A stretch of 64,000 nucleotides of DNA from Cymbomonas tetramitiformis. Lineage: Eukaryota > Chlorophyta > Pyramimonadophyceae > Pyramimonadales > Pyramimonadaceae. The first letter of the stretch is position 1, and each line of letters opens with the position of its first letter. The notes below the pieces were generated by a model that saw only the letters and a list, made by a program, of their open reading frames with translations, ran no database searches and was not told the DNA's origin. Below are positions 30,250-41,700 of the stretch, piece by piece. Both the position numbers and the translations under genes were made by a program. The stretch is from contig LGRX02035271.1 in NCBI GenBank assembly GCA_001247695.2, positions 45,865-109,864 of the forward strand. The letters run 5' to 3'.

Positions 30250-31170
30250 TATCAAATCCACCACCAAGATTTCGGCAAATTTTGAGTGGTCGACCCCCAA
30301 AATTTCCGAAAGTTTTAGATTTTCGCGCGCGCGTGACACAACTCGCGCGCGCGAAAATTTTGAAAATACCCGAAATTCAATGGCAAATTTTCCTCGCCCA
30401 CCTCAAAATCTTAAGTCTGCCACAAAGATTTCGGCAAATTTTGAGCGGTCGACCCCCGAAATTTCTGAAAGTTTTAGTTTTTTCGCGCGCGCGTGGTACG
30501 ACTCGCGCGCGCGAAAATTTTCAGTATGCTCGAAAATCCTAGACGAATTTTCCTCGCCCACCCCAACATCTCCAATCCAACACAAAGATTTCGGCAAATT
30601 TTGAGCGGTCGACCCCCGAAATTTCTGAAAGTTTTAGTTTTTTCGCGCGCGCGTGGTACGACTCGCGCGCGCGAAAATTTTCAGTATGCTCGAAAATCCT
30701 AGACGAATTTTCCTCGCCCACCCCAACATCTCCAATCCAACACAAAGATTTCGGCAAATTTTGAGCGGTCGACCCCCGAAATTTCTGAAAGTTTTCGTTT
30801 TTTCGCGCGCGCGTGATACAACTCGCGCGCGCGAAAATTTTGAAAATACCCGAAACGCAATGGCAAATTTTCCTCGCCCACCTCAAAATCTTAAGTCTGC
30901 CACAAAGATTTCGGCAAATTTTGAGCGGTCGACCCCCGAAATCTCTCGAAAGTTTCATTTTTCGCGCGCGTGTTACGACTCGCGCGCGCGAAAGTTTTGA
31001 AAATACCCGAAATTCAATGGCAAATTTTCCTCGCCCACCTCAAAATCTTAAGTCTGCCACAAAGATTTCGGCAAATTTTGAGCGGTCGACCCCCGAAATC
31101 TCTGAAAGTTTTAGTTTTTCCGCGCGCGCGTGATGCAACTCGCGCGCGCGAAAATTTTCAATATCCCTGA
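30250..31170 (+). repeat. 160-bp hairpin-satellite array, six hairpins
   Basis: Hairpins at about 30320, 30481, 30641, 30801, 30958 and 31119, spaced 157-161 bp. Each unit reads CACAAAGATTTCGGCAAATT, then TGAGCGGTCGACCCCCGAAA, then TTTTCGCGCGCGCG - TGATACAACT - CGCGCGCGCGAAAA, then TTTTCCTCGCCCACCTCAAA. Units 2 and 3 are virtually identical. The short ORFs across the array translate one peptide family only because of the repetition, and are not genes. Confidence 0.92.
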
Positions 31171-31174
31171 AAAA

Positions 31175-31545
31175 AATCAATATAGAGTCGTTGGGTGTGG
31201 CGGTATGACGCCTCAAACTGGCCTTGGCTCGCTGACGCTCGCGCTTTGAAGTCCGAATCCGAGTTTTTTGAAGTACATAACATCGGCGTATTTACATCGT
31301 AGATTAGTACTTACATCGGCGCTCGATGTAAGTACGATGTATGTGATACGATATGCACCATCCATTTCGGATAATGGCTCTGATAAACATTTACAGAGTA
31401 TCAAACGAAAGAAGTTTTTTTATATCGTTAAGCACATCTTTCAGTTTTCATCTCAAATCATACCTCTTATCGATATCAATGCAGAGTCGTTGAGTGTGGC
31501 GGTATGACGAACGGTATGCCATCATTTACATATGCCTTTTGAATT
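31175..31545 (+). repeat. Dispersed R repeat, copy 3
   Basis: Near-identical to 30010-30245, with an extra ~35 bases (CCATCCATTTCGGATAATGG region) shared with copy 1. Followed at 31469-31507 by the start of a further copy (AATGCAGAGTCGTTGAG). With copy 2 it brackets the hairpin array. Confidence 0.75.
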
Positions 31546-33288
31546 CTACCGATCGACGATTGATGGATGATCACGCGAAAACGTTGAACGCTCCAATTCG
31601 CTCATTCGCGTTGCGTCGATCGATTTCATCACGAACATATCGACCGTCGTGTTTTGAACTTCGCGTCGGTTCAAGCATCGGCGAAGAGTTTTCGCTTGCT
31701 CGTCAGTCACGATGAGGCGTTCAAGTCTCGCGATGCGGTCAGCCGCGTTTATAACGGATATCGCCGCCATCTCGTTCAAACCGACAACGGACAGTGTGCG
31801 CAACGCGCGCGCGGCGCTAAGGTGCGCGAGGAACAACTCGTCTATCAGTACGTTGCCCGATACGTGAAGAAAGCTCAGAACGGATGCCTTGGTTAAGCCC
31901 TCGACGTTTCGTAAATCCGCCAGGTTGCGTAAGATGAGATTCTCGAGCTTCGGCATGTCGTTAAGAAAATCCAGCTGCGCGAGCTCGAACATGTTCGCCA
32001 AGCACAATCGTCGCAAACCGACCGCTCGACGCAAGACGTCGCCCGTTACGTCCGCGAACGTTCCTACCATATCGATCGTGAGATCCTGGATGCGTGTCAA
32101 ACAGGGCAAGCTAGCGGAACTCAAAGTGAAGTTCCACGAACCAAACTCCAAATGCTCGATGTGGTAACGATCGAGACACAATTGAGGGTGATCGGGAAGT
32201 CGGAAGGTCTGGTGCGAATGCGTCGAGTGTCGACAATTGATGAGGCAAAGCTCGTTAAGCGCGGGTAAGTGCGACAAACTCGCGAAGCCCACTTCGACGA
32301 ATCCGATTAGGGTCAAGCTCGTTAATTGAAAAAGGGTTTTAGGCATATGTATGGGCTCCGGTCCCGTGTAGCGATACATGTCGGTCTCTAGCAACAAGCT
32401 TTTCAGCGCGGTCATCTTTGAGAGACAAGCCGTGTTTGAAATTACGGATTGCGTGCGAATATGCAGATCGGCGAGATTGGCTAGACCACTCGTCACGTCG
32501 ACGATGCTCGACAAGTCGACCTTAGATTTTCCAGAGAAACACAGACGCAGGCTGATCAAGTTAGAACCGGCGAGGCTCTCGATAGCGAACTCTTCTGGCG
32601 ACACGTTTTCGAAGGTCAAATAGCGAAAACGCGAGTCCGCGACGATCGTTCTCAGCAGCGACGCGTTGCAAGAGCGTAAGATATTATCCGACGAGGATAT
32701 CGGGTCGAATCGCATCACCGCCGTGTGCAAATTTCGAAATCGGCCCAATCGACGTCCGAACTGACTCGTCGCGTACGCATAGAATCGTTGCCTAGCGCTA
32801 TTCGACGACGAGTCTTGAAACGATCGAGGCTGCATACACTCTATCTTGCAGGAAAAGTGTTCGCACATGCTGAGACGACAATCGTTCAATACGGCGCCCG
32901 GAGATATACGCAGAGTCCACATATCGTATATGGACGTTCCGAGCGCTTGACGCGCAGCGAGGGCATCACCGACCGGATCGGTGATGAAACGACGAGCGAA
33001 ACGAAGAGACACGTCGCGAGGAATATACGCTTGGAGGTTGTCGTCGATGAGCAGACATCTCAAAGTCCACTGCAATCGATTTTGGGCGCATTCAAAAAGT
33101 TGGCTCAATTTGAAAGACTCGACAACCAGCTTGCGAGCGAACACGCCAACGACGATCTGTCGTCGCACGCTTTCGGAGTCTCGAAATGCGCGACAAGTTT
33201 GGCGCAAGCTCGTTAGCGTTTGTAAAGTGGCCAAGCGCAAAACGTCGACCTCTAGCCATTGCGCGTCCGCGTGCGCGACTAAAGTCAT
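31546..33288 (-). CDS. Leucine-rich repeat protein with F-box-like N-terminus, 580 residues
   Basis: From the ATG at 33288. Residues 10-45 (VLRLATLQTLTSLRQTCRAF) resemble an F-box. Residues ~200-545 are irregular LRRs, for example LANLADLHIRT, LKSLLLETD, LNELCLINC, LRRLCLANM, LENLILRNL and LRTLSVVGL, spaced 20-30 residues. No signal or TM. LRR/F-box proteins act as substrate receptors of SCF-type ubiquitin ligases, a common lineage-specific expansion in large DNA viruses. A second LRR protein lies at 50396. The frame is intact with no sign of decay. Confidence 0.78.
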   Translation of the reverse strand: MTLVAHADAQWLEVDVLRLATLQTLTSLRQTCRAFRDSESVRRQIVVGVFARKLVVESFKLSQLFECAQNRLQWTLRCLLIDDNLQAYIPRDVSLRFARRFITDPVGDALAARQALGTSIYDMWTLRISPGAVLNDCRLSMCEHFSCKIECMQPRSFQDSSSNSARQRFYAYATSQFGRRLGRFRNLHTAVMRFDPISSSDNILRSCNASLLRTIVADSRFRYLTFENVSPEEFAIESLAGSNLISLRLCFSGKSKVDLSSIVDVTSGLANLADLHIRTQSVISNTACLSKMTALKSLLLETDMYRYTGPEPIHMPKTLFQLTSLTLIGFVEVGFASLSHLPALNELCLINCRHSTHSHQTFRLPDHPQLCLDRYHIEHLEFGSWNFTLSSASLPCLTRIQDLTIDMVGTFADVTGDVLRRAVGLRRLCLANMFELAQLDFLNDMPKLENLILRNLADLRNVEGLTKASVLSFLHVSGNVLIDELFLAHLSAARALRTLSVVGLNEMAAISVINAADRIARLERLIVTDEQAKTLRRCLNRREVQNTTVDMFVMKSIDATRMSELERSTFSRDHPSIVDR

Positions 33289-34049
33289 ATCGACGTCTTA
33301 TAGCAAAATATAACACTATATGGTGTTATGGCTTTGTGTTGTAGCAAAAGAAGCGATCAGCGTATCCATTAAGGTCGACTCCCGAGTAAAAGAACACAAT
33401 CGCGAAATCAACGTTGTATTTGTATAAAATATTCGTATAATGATATGATAGTGTAGAAGGAAGTTTTGTATTTGTACAGCATATACTGGTGAGTGTCGAG
33501 GCGATATCGCATCAGTCATACGAATATCGGCATAACCCTTTTGTCGATAATCCAAATTTACCGATCTCTATCGCAACATTCATCAGAGTCATAGATAGGA
33601 TGCATAGAGACATTCATCAGAGTCATACACCGTTAACTAATAAGTTATAAATAGACACGACGTGTGACCGATATCACCCTCTTAGTGATATCGTCAATTA
33701 TGTGTCATGTTTATGTTTATGACGTTTTTCGTTAAATGTGTGTCATGTCGCTCGACTATGTGATGTCGTCAAATATGGATGCTTCGTGCTCGGCATTTCG
33801 ACCCTAAGCAGAAACAAGCCAACTGCCTTCATTGTGCTCGAGGGTATTCGATCATCTTTTGCGCCAGCCTTCTCCAATTCGTATTTTTCTTGCGATCGCA
33901 TCATCTGATCATCATCAATCCGACTGATGTGATTTGAAGCGATCCATTCGCGAGCACCGTCGCATACCGCGAGTTTTTATTGTGGCTCGACCGCGAGCTC
34001 TTCGACGGAGTAGAGAGTATCGCACCCGTTCGCGCACAGCGAGTTCACG
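33289..34049. other. Intergenic between divergent LRR and primase genes
   Basis: 760 bp without a gene. GACATTCATCAGAGTCATA occurs twice (about 33572 and 33609) and TATGTGTCATGT-like motifs recur between 33695 and 33770. It should contain promoters for both neighbours, but no TATA box of the usual spacing is obvious. Confidence 0.45.
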
Positions 34050-34532
34050 ATGTCGAAGAAACCGTATCTAAGCAGGCCCATGGCCGGTTTCCCGTCTTGG
34101 TGGGGCGGCACCGGCCAACGACTCGCGGCGATCTCGGAGGCGAAGGTGTTGTACGGCGACGAAGGAGTCGTAATCTCTTTGATCGATCCCGGATACGTCG
34201 ACCGTACCGGTAAATTACAACCGGTGTGGTATCATAGGGCGATGCCGTCCAACAAGTCGGTCGCGGACCACATCGATTACATGTACACCACCAACAAAGC
34301 CGAGTGTCGATTCGCCGAGATCATCAGCGGACACCACTTCGACGGACAACAATCGGACGGGTGTCCTTATTTCGACATCGATCTCAAAGTGGACTCGCTC
34401 GAAATGGAATCTTCCGTCTACGAAGAAGAGAAGGAGTGTATGTTGTCGATGACGTTGGATGGCTTAATCGAATTCTTCAAAAAGGAATACAATTTGAATA
34501 CTCTCACCCACAAAGATTTCTTGGTGGCCGAC
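34050..34532 (+). pseudogene. Primase-helicase, N-terminal part (split by retroelement)
   Basis: 161 codons from the ATG at 34050. The sequence has the start of an archaeo-eukaryotic primase (AEP/Prim-Pol) domain: a conserved YHRAMPSNKSVADHI segment and the catalytic PYFDIDLK motif (DxD metal ligands, near residue 112). AEPs make RNA or DNA primers at replication forks. The frame runs directly into a retroelement at 34533. The rest of the primase domain (FSFHILL and the SCKPGKG-type motif) is at 45820 onward. Flanking CGAC duplications and an unchanged frame on both sides show one gene, about 1,475 residues, interrupted by insertion. Confidence 0.8.
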
Positions 34533-34916
34533 TGTCACAAACCACGGCTTATCGTGTACCTCAGCCGGGTTGTGACACTTGCTGTAGCAGTCTCTGTGTC
34601 GAACGTATGACACGCGCAGTACGATACGCGCGAGGAGTTATGACAGTGACGAGATACGAAAATACGGATGGGTGTTACACTTGTTTGGAGATAGCGAGAA
34701 TAAGTAGGGCGGCGCAGCAGGGTGAGCCAGACGCTCATTTTTGTTTTGCCTTCGTAACAGTGATTCCGAAAATAGCCAGGACTCGCTTAAGACCGCGAAA
34801 ACAGCAGTGTTATGAGATAATTTGTAAGATACAGTATTCTTCTGCTTGTAAGGATATACATTTGTGGACTTGTCCTTGTGCGACTGAGTCAGAACTGTAA
34901 TTAACAGTCTTTTTCA
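34533..34916 (+). repeat. Split direct repeat A1
   Basis: 384 bp starting TGTCACAAACC and ending TCTTTTTCA. Differs from A2 by only a few substitutions. Confidence 0.88.
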
Positions 34917-35005
34917 AAACAAAAATGTGCCTTATTACAGACATGTCGTCTGTAATGCTGAGAGTTCAACAGCAGTCCTGAAGAACGAGACCTCTGAATG
35001 GTGAT

Positions 35006-35535
35006 GCCAGGGACGGATTTATCCGTACTGGTAAGCCTCGGAAGAGGTTGAGTGAAGCAGGCTGTTGCGACACTCGAAGTTCACCAGTCTTGCAAAGTAC
35101 AGCGACAGCGGTCACAGCAGAACCAGTTGCTAATTTTGCGAACATGATGGCAGCGTTGAGAATTATGTACTGGGCTATTTCGGGAAGTGACATCCTGCTG
35201 GAGCAAAGCACCAGACGGTAAAGCCAGGGACGGATTCATCCGTACTGGTACGCCTGAAGGCGTGGAGCGAAACAGGACTGTCAGTGGACACCATCACGAC
35301 AGCATTCTTTGTGGTCACTTGACTCGTGCTGGCGTTTTGCTGACTTACTGCGTGGACCAGAGACACTGAGGGCAGAGGCAACCTTGCTGGACATCTGGGA
35401 GAGCCAACCTAAGACCGGGTCACAGATGGAACCTTGCTCACCAGTCGTGGACGAGATTATCCTGGCAGTGATTGCTACTTAGAGCAAAGCACTGAAAGGT
35501 GAGGCCAGGGACGGATTCATCCGTACTGGTAAGCT
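35006..35535 (+). repeat. Three copies of a structured leader motif
   Basis: GCCAGGGACGGATTCATCCG followed by TACTGGTAAGC occurs at 35006, 35223 and 35505. In RNA each folds as CCAG-GG-ACGGAT-TC-ATCCGT-A-CTGG, a stem of 10 pairs with a small internal loop. A second short hairpin with a GAA loop (for example CGCCTGAAGGCG) and GTGGAGYGAAA follow each copy. The copies lie in the untranslated leader between A1 and the Gag ORF; the leader 34917-35785 has no other gene. Confidence 0.75.
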
Positions 35536-35785
35536 GGGAAGTGTGGAGTGAAAAGAGCCTTCACACCAGTATCTCTTCTCCACCAGAAAGGTAGCAACGG
35601 AATCCAAGACTGACCGTCAGGATCAGCAAAGGGCAGAGAGGCGTGCCCAGAGAGCGATACGAGTGAGCCAGCACTTTACAGAGCTGGAAGGAGAGGAAGG
35701 GGCTGCCGGTGGACAGCCTGAGGCACAAGCACCAGCACAACTGCAAGCCCAGGCCCAGGAGCCGTTAGTAATCTTTGAGGAAGAC

Positions 35786-38700
35786 ATGGAGTACACTGAC
35801 TTCGCTCGCGTCAACCTTGGTACGCTGCCCAACTACACGGGCACCAAGGAAGAAGATCGGCCCAAGTTCCTGAGGGAGTTCGCCGACATGTGCGAGAATT
35901 TCGTACGGCAGCACAACGCCAACGTCAGGAAGAGGCTCAGGTCCGGGGCTGGCACTCTCACCGAAGCACAGATGAAGACCCTGAGAGAGACTCCCCCTGA
36001 CTTTGAATATCTGTGGGACATCGTCCCTGCGTGGCTGGCTGGAGAGAACTCACAAGCTCTCAGCTGGTGGCGCGAGAACTATGAAAGAGGGGGGGTAGTG
36101 GCCTCCAACATGGACCGAGTCCTCAAGGACACTAGCGAGCATGGCCCACTCGAGGGTACCATTCCGTGCGCTAGGCCCCCTTTCAATGAGATGAACACTG
36201 GCACCACGTGGGTGATAGCGAGGCCGGTGACGAACCAAGACACCCAAGGGGAGGTTTCCGACGAATATCTGACTGATGGAACCTCCCTGAAAGGCTTGAC
36301 GGGACGTGATGGCACCCGTGATACCCAGTACTTCTACGCGCTCAGGGGCTTCATCGCTGCCCTTGACAAGAAGTTCATGATGAAAGGGACTCAAGAGAAA
36401 GTGGATCTGTTGACACAGAAGCCACAGGAGGTGGGGCAGGATGGGCTGACCTACATGAAGATGTGCCAACGCAGGGAAATGCAGCTCAACACTGGGAAGG
36501 TGTTGAGCGATGAAGAGCTGCGTACCTTCATCGAGGACTGCGTGGACAACCTGCGCATCAAGGTCTTCCAGACGCGGGTGAAGGAGCAACTGAGGGCACA
36601 GTTCCCGCCACCCAATCGGGTGACCTGGAAGGACCTGGAGGCCATCGTCGAGGTTCAAGACAAGCTCAAGGGCGATGCAGAGTCTTGGATCCTCACCTTC
36701 CTCCAGGAGATCACCAGACGATGTGGCTGCCAGTACTCCACCTGGGAGGCGCGACAGCATGGCCTTGACCTCAAGGCCATAAAGAACTCGATCAAGAAGA
36801 TTGAGTCCTCTGAGGTGGCGCAGTCAGGCGAACCGGAGAACAGCAAGAAGGTAGATACACCACCTTCTAAGAAGATGAAGAAGGAGGTGAATGTGGCCGA
36901 AAGAGCTAAGAAGGCCTCCTACAACAAGATGCCACCGCCAGCAGAGGGCGTGCGTACGAACGACAAGCCCAAGTGCTTGCGCTGCTTTGGAGGGGGCTGG
37001 CATGAGTCCGATCCCGAGCAGTGCAGGAGTGGTTATAAACACGTCAAGATGCCTGCTGGATTCCACGAGAGCAGGCTTGGTTCCAGCAAGTGGTGGGACG
37101 CGGAGAACGCCGCCCTGCGCATGTACAATCTGAAGAACCGCTTCAAGAACTCTGACTGGGGCATCCTGGTGACGGACTGGCAGCAGCTGTCCAACGACGA
37201 GAAAGACAAGTACAGAGCCAAACAGTCACCGGAGGACAAGCAGAAGAGCGCCACTAGCAATCCCGAGGCGTTGAAAGCAGAGTACCAGGGCATGGTGGCT
37301 GCTAGGAAGACTGCCAGTCGTGCGGGCAGTGTGAAGTCGCAGGTGCTGTCCGAGGATGAAGGCTCCGACGAGGAACCAGTCGCAGCGCACGTCGCGGAGA
37401 GGGAGACTCACACCGTCGATGCACGCGCGCACCACCAGGGCAGCGCAGGGGTGGGAGTGTCGTCTGGCCCTCCAACCGAGTTACTTTCAGCTATGGCTGA
37501 GGAGATGGGCGAAGAGGAGCTCTCGAGCGCCCTCAACACCTTGGGTCTGGGGGCACTCCCCGAGACGCTGTGCAAGAATGCGGAGTCTGAACTCACGGCG
37601 GCTCCAGCAGTAGCCCTAGGAAGTACCCAGCGCATGAGGGGCTTCCCAGTGAAGACACCCGAGGAGTACGAGGCAGACGCACAGGTGCCCATGGCGCCTG
37701 CGGCGGACGAGATGCAGAGGAAGGTGCAGCTCATGGCCTCCGTGATCAAGAGTCTGGGAGCAGCTTTCCGTAAGCTAGCTGCTGGACTCGTGGCAGAGGG
37801 TCGCATAACAGCTCCAAGGGGTGTGGAGACCTTGGTGGAACTGGCTGAGAACAACCAGCTCCCCGTGCCGACAGCCTCAGCAGCAGACTGCCAGGACATC
37901 AGCGATGAGGATGACGACTGCCCGGGCATGGAGTCGGGCGACGACAGTGACGAAGAAGAGGTTCCTCTGGACGAGATGCCGGAGGACATGGTGGAGCAGC
38001 CCAGGAAGGGGAGGACGACGGTGCATGTAACCGCTGCAGCGGCCACCGTCCAGGAGAGCTACGGGGTGAGAGACTTCAGCGAGAGGGGCGAGCTGCACGC
38101 AGGGACCATGGAGGCCAAGGCGTACGAGCTATTGAAGAAGAAGATGCTCAGTGGTCTTACAGAGGAACAGCTCACTGCCATGGCACAGGTCCAGCCTGTA
38201 TGCAAGCTCCTGAACGAGTCTTTGGCACAAGGGATGGCGCTGATGGCCTCCGGAGGCCTGCTCATGTTGTACAAAGCGCTTCTTCTGGATACGGGAGCCA
38301 ACTGCAACATTATTCCTATCAGGACAGCCAACAGGTTGGGCTTGACCATCTTTGATGCAGAGACAGGGGCCAGGGTGGCTAGATGTGATGGCAGCCCTGC
38401 GGAATTCACCAAGTACTGCTACGTGGATGTGGTTCTCGCCGCGGGCACGCCGTACATGACTCTGCATCGGCTCCACGCCTTCGTCACCTACACCAACGAC
38501 ACTACGTGGGACTTCTTGGTGGGCACGGGACCCCTGAAGAACGCCCTCAAGTTGACCATCGACCTCTACAGAGGCATCGCCACTTCTGAGGCCGCGGTGT
38601 CACTGGGCATGAAGGAGAAGGTCGCGCTGCCGTTGATCGAGTTGACGCCGCCTGTCGATGCAAGGAGCAAGCGGAACGAAGACCCGAGAGTGTGCCTGGC

Positions 38701-41700
38701 GACCGAGATCTTCGACGTCGATGCCATGGCAGCGCGCACTCTTGCCCCCGCTTTTGAGGATTGCGTGCTACCACCACGTGAAGCAGTGTCCCTGGACACA
38801 AAGGGAGAGGACCGTCTGGCCCTCGCAGGGGAGAGGTGTGCGCCTGCACCTTGTGCATTCTCGCGAAACCACCCCGAGCTAATGGACAGCCTGGCGTCAT
38901 GGCTAGAGGATATGAGGCTGAGACGGTTCAACAGGGAGGAGAAGGAGAGGCTCGAGGCGCGCTGCCAGTCTATGGTGGAGGCAGGCTTCCTAAGACCCAG
39001 CTCAATGATGCAAGTCGAACTCACTGGGCGGGTCAACTGGCACGCCGAGAGCTCAACGTACGAACCTCCGGCGCCTGGTACGTCCTTGACAGACCAGATG
39101 TTGGGCATGCTACAAGCATCATCACGCAGCCAGCGGGAAGCCAATGTGGCGACCAGAGGTGAGTGGTCCAGTGCTGAAGAGCCAGATGCGAGGGGGTCCA
39201 GCACGCCAGCCAGCCTGGCTACGACTCAGTCAGACCCTCGCTATCCAGACCTCACGCTGGAGCAAGAGGCCGCGAGCGAAGCTGACTTCAAGCTGGCCAG
39301 CGTGCAGCCATGGGTGGGCATGGCAGTGAACCCGTGGGACTACCAAGACAAGGAGAGCAGATGGTCTCAGCAGCGCTTGTACATCGACCGCACGGGCTAT
39401 GCTCGTCTGTGCACACTCTGCGAAGAGGGCGATGGAGGTGGTGTGGATGCAGGATTTGTGCGGGTCAAGTTCTCGCGTTGCGGAGAATACAAGACCATCC
39501 TGGAGACGGAGCTACTGTGGCCCGACTTTACGTTGGTGGACCAGAAGGTTGACAAGGAGACGAAGATACCCTCAGAGACCTGGACCACAAGGGCGAGCGG
39601 CAGGAAGGACAACGACCAGGTCCCACTCCCTGACTGTGGTGCCCATCGGGAGGCTGGAAGGTACACGATGGCGAGTGTTCAGGAGATCCTCAACACCCAT
39701 CAGACGTACCCAGGGGTCGTGACGGGCAAGCTCATGTGGGACAAGGTGGCGCGCCAGTTCTGCGTACTCAGCGAGCACACTCGCGCCCAATGGGATCTCA
39801 TGGAGCGCATGGTACGTCACACCATGGAAGGCGCCACCAGCATGACCCCCATGGGTAAGATGACTGGCGAGTTCCAGCTGCCTTTTTACTATGAGAAGGA
39901 CCAGCGCTGGCAGTACCAGCATCTAAAGTACGTACAGCGAGTGGACATCGCTGACCTTCGAGCTCGTCTGAAGGTGAGGTACGACATGGAGGTGGCTGGT
40001 GTGGAGGACGAGAATGCGAAGGTGGTCCCGCAGCTCACGCTGTCAGACGCAGCGGACAAAGTGGGGAAGTTCTACCCGGTGACAGATGGGGAAGGAGGCA
40101 GTGGCGAGGTGTTCAGCACGAACGCCGCCGCCGTGGAGTACCTACACCTGGGGGACAACACGAGAGTGATGCTCGGTGCATGCAAGACAGAGGAGCAAGC
40201 ACATGACGCGCTGGACACTTATGGGGCCAGAAGGAACCCTCCAGTGCGCACGTCCAAGACTCTCAGGACGTCGAGGACAGTCAAGGGGGATGAGGCAGGG
40301 CCATCTGGCTCCGCACCGCCACCATCCTCAGCCACGCTTCGTTTACGGCATCAAACCTGGCCCAACGGCGTCTTCGACCCTGCCATGTTAGAGTACCACG
40401 CTGCAGTGTTCCAGGGCACCTACGAGCCAGAGTCGCCCACTCGCAGCGAGAACACAGCTGGGGAAGCCAACTGGCTGGATCTGGGAGGGATATCAGAGTT
40501 CACGGCGCTGCATGGACAGACGGTCTTCCTCATCCAGTACCGTTGTTTCATGGGCAAGATCGAGTTCCAACTTGGGAAGCCCTTCGCGCAGCGAGGAAAG
40601 GGGGTGCACACGCAGCGACTCAGCAGCCAGACCCTGCACCAGTACTCCTCCTCCGCAGGAGTGGGACAAAGGGGGGAGTTTCTGCCTCTGGGTGGGCAGT
40701 CGAAAGGCTGCACGGGAGGACTCCTCGGCACCTTACAGAAGCATATGGAGCATCTGGTTGATCGTACTCAGCTCTTGGAGATCGCCAGAGGCCATTTGAG
40801 CGATGGCCCGCGGCAGGACACCCTACGGGTTTTCAAGACCCGTGCCAACGCCCGGTCCAAGGCCGTATATTACCTCTTCGAGGACAATCGCTACTACCGT
40901 GAGCGGGGACCCAGCAACATGGCGTTCACCTTGGAGTACCTCTCCTCAGGAACGCGCAAGTTCGACTGCTGTAGCTGGGAGACCTGGGACAAGGTGGCAG
41001 TGATGCACCGAGAACCATTGTCTGCGTTCACATCCTCGGTGGGCCCGGCGTTGCTAGCTGAGGCACGTCGGGCAGAGGTGCAGGTGCGTCTTCGAAATGA
41101 CTTCATGAGATGCCTGGACCCAATCGAGGGAGAGGATGCAGGAAGTGAGGAGGGAGATGGCAGCATCTCAGGATACTCCTCCGACCTCGCGGCTGTTGAG
41201 GGTGTGAGCACTCACACGGGTCACACCAGAACACCATCGCCGCAGACAGAGGATGAAGACAGCGTGGAGGTCATCAGTGAGAGACTTGTTGGACTGTCTG
41301 CCAGCTTGGCACAAGGGCAGGCCGAGGTCGCAGCAAACCACCTCACCATGGCGGCTCTCTCGGAATCGATACGGGCACGTCAGGATATCATCAGAGAATA
41401 TGAAGAACGACCTCGTGCCGCCCGCGCAACTGCGAGGATGAGCACGCTTGGACCCGACTGCCCGGGGCTTGATGGTCGTGATGGCGCGCGAGCCACGCCC
41501 ACGCCGGCACTCTACTCTGGCCGAGTACTCGGCGGGATATCGACCATGGGCTTGGAGTGCAACATGGCACAGAGACCTGAGCACCAGTCAATCAACGACA
41601 TTCTGAGATCCCCGGCACATTCCGTAGGCACGCAGCAGACTGAAGCCGTGCCTCCAGCTGCGCAAGAGCAGGACTCAGTTTCGTACGTGCCATCAACCCC

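Noticed and set aside
30250..31170. CRISPR-like array of regularly spaced repeats
   Set aside because: The whole 160-bp unit is repeated, including the spacers, and the hairpins are far larger than CRISPR repeats. No cas genes, and the context is eukaryotic/viral.
35006..35535. Hammerhead ribozymes in the retroelement leader
   Set aside because: A GAAA core-like element is present, but the CUGANGA core is not, so a hammerhead cannot be supported. The motif is kept as an unassigned RNA structure.
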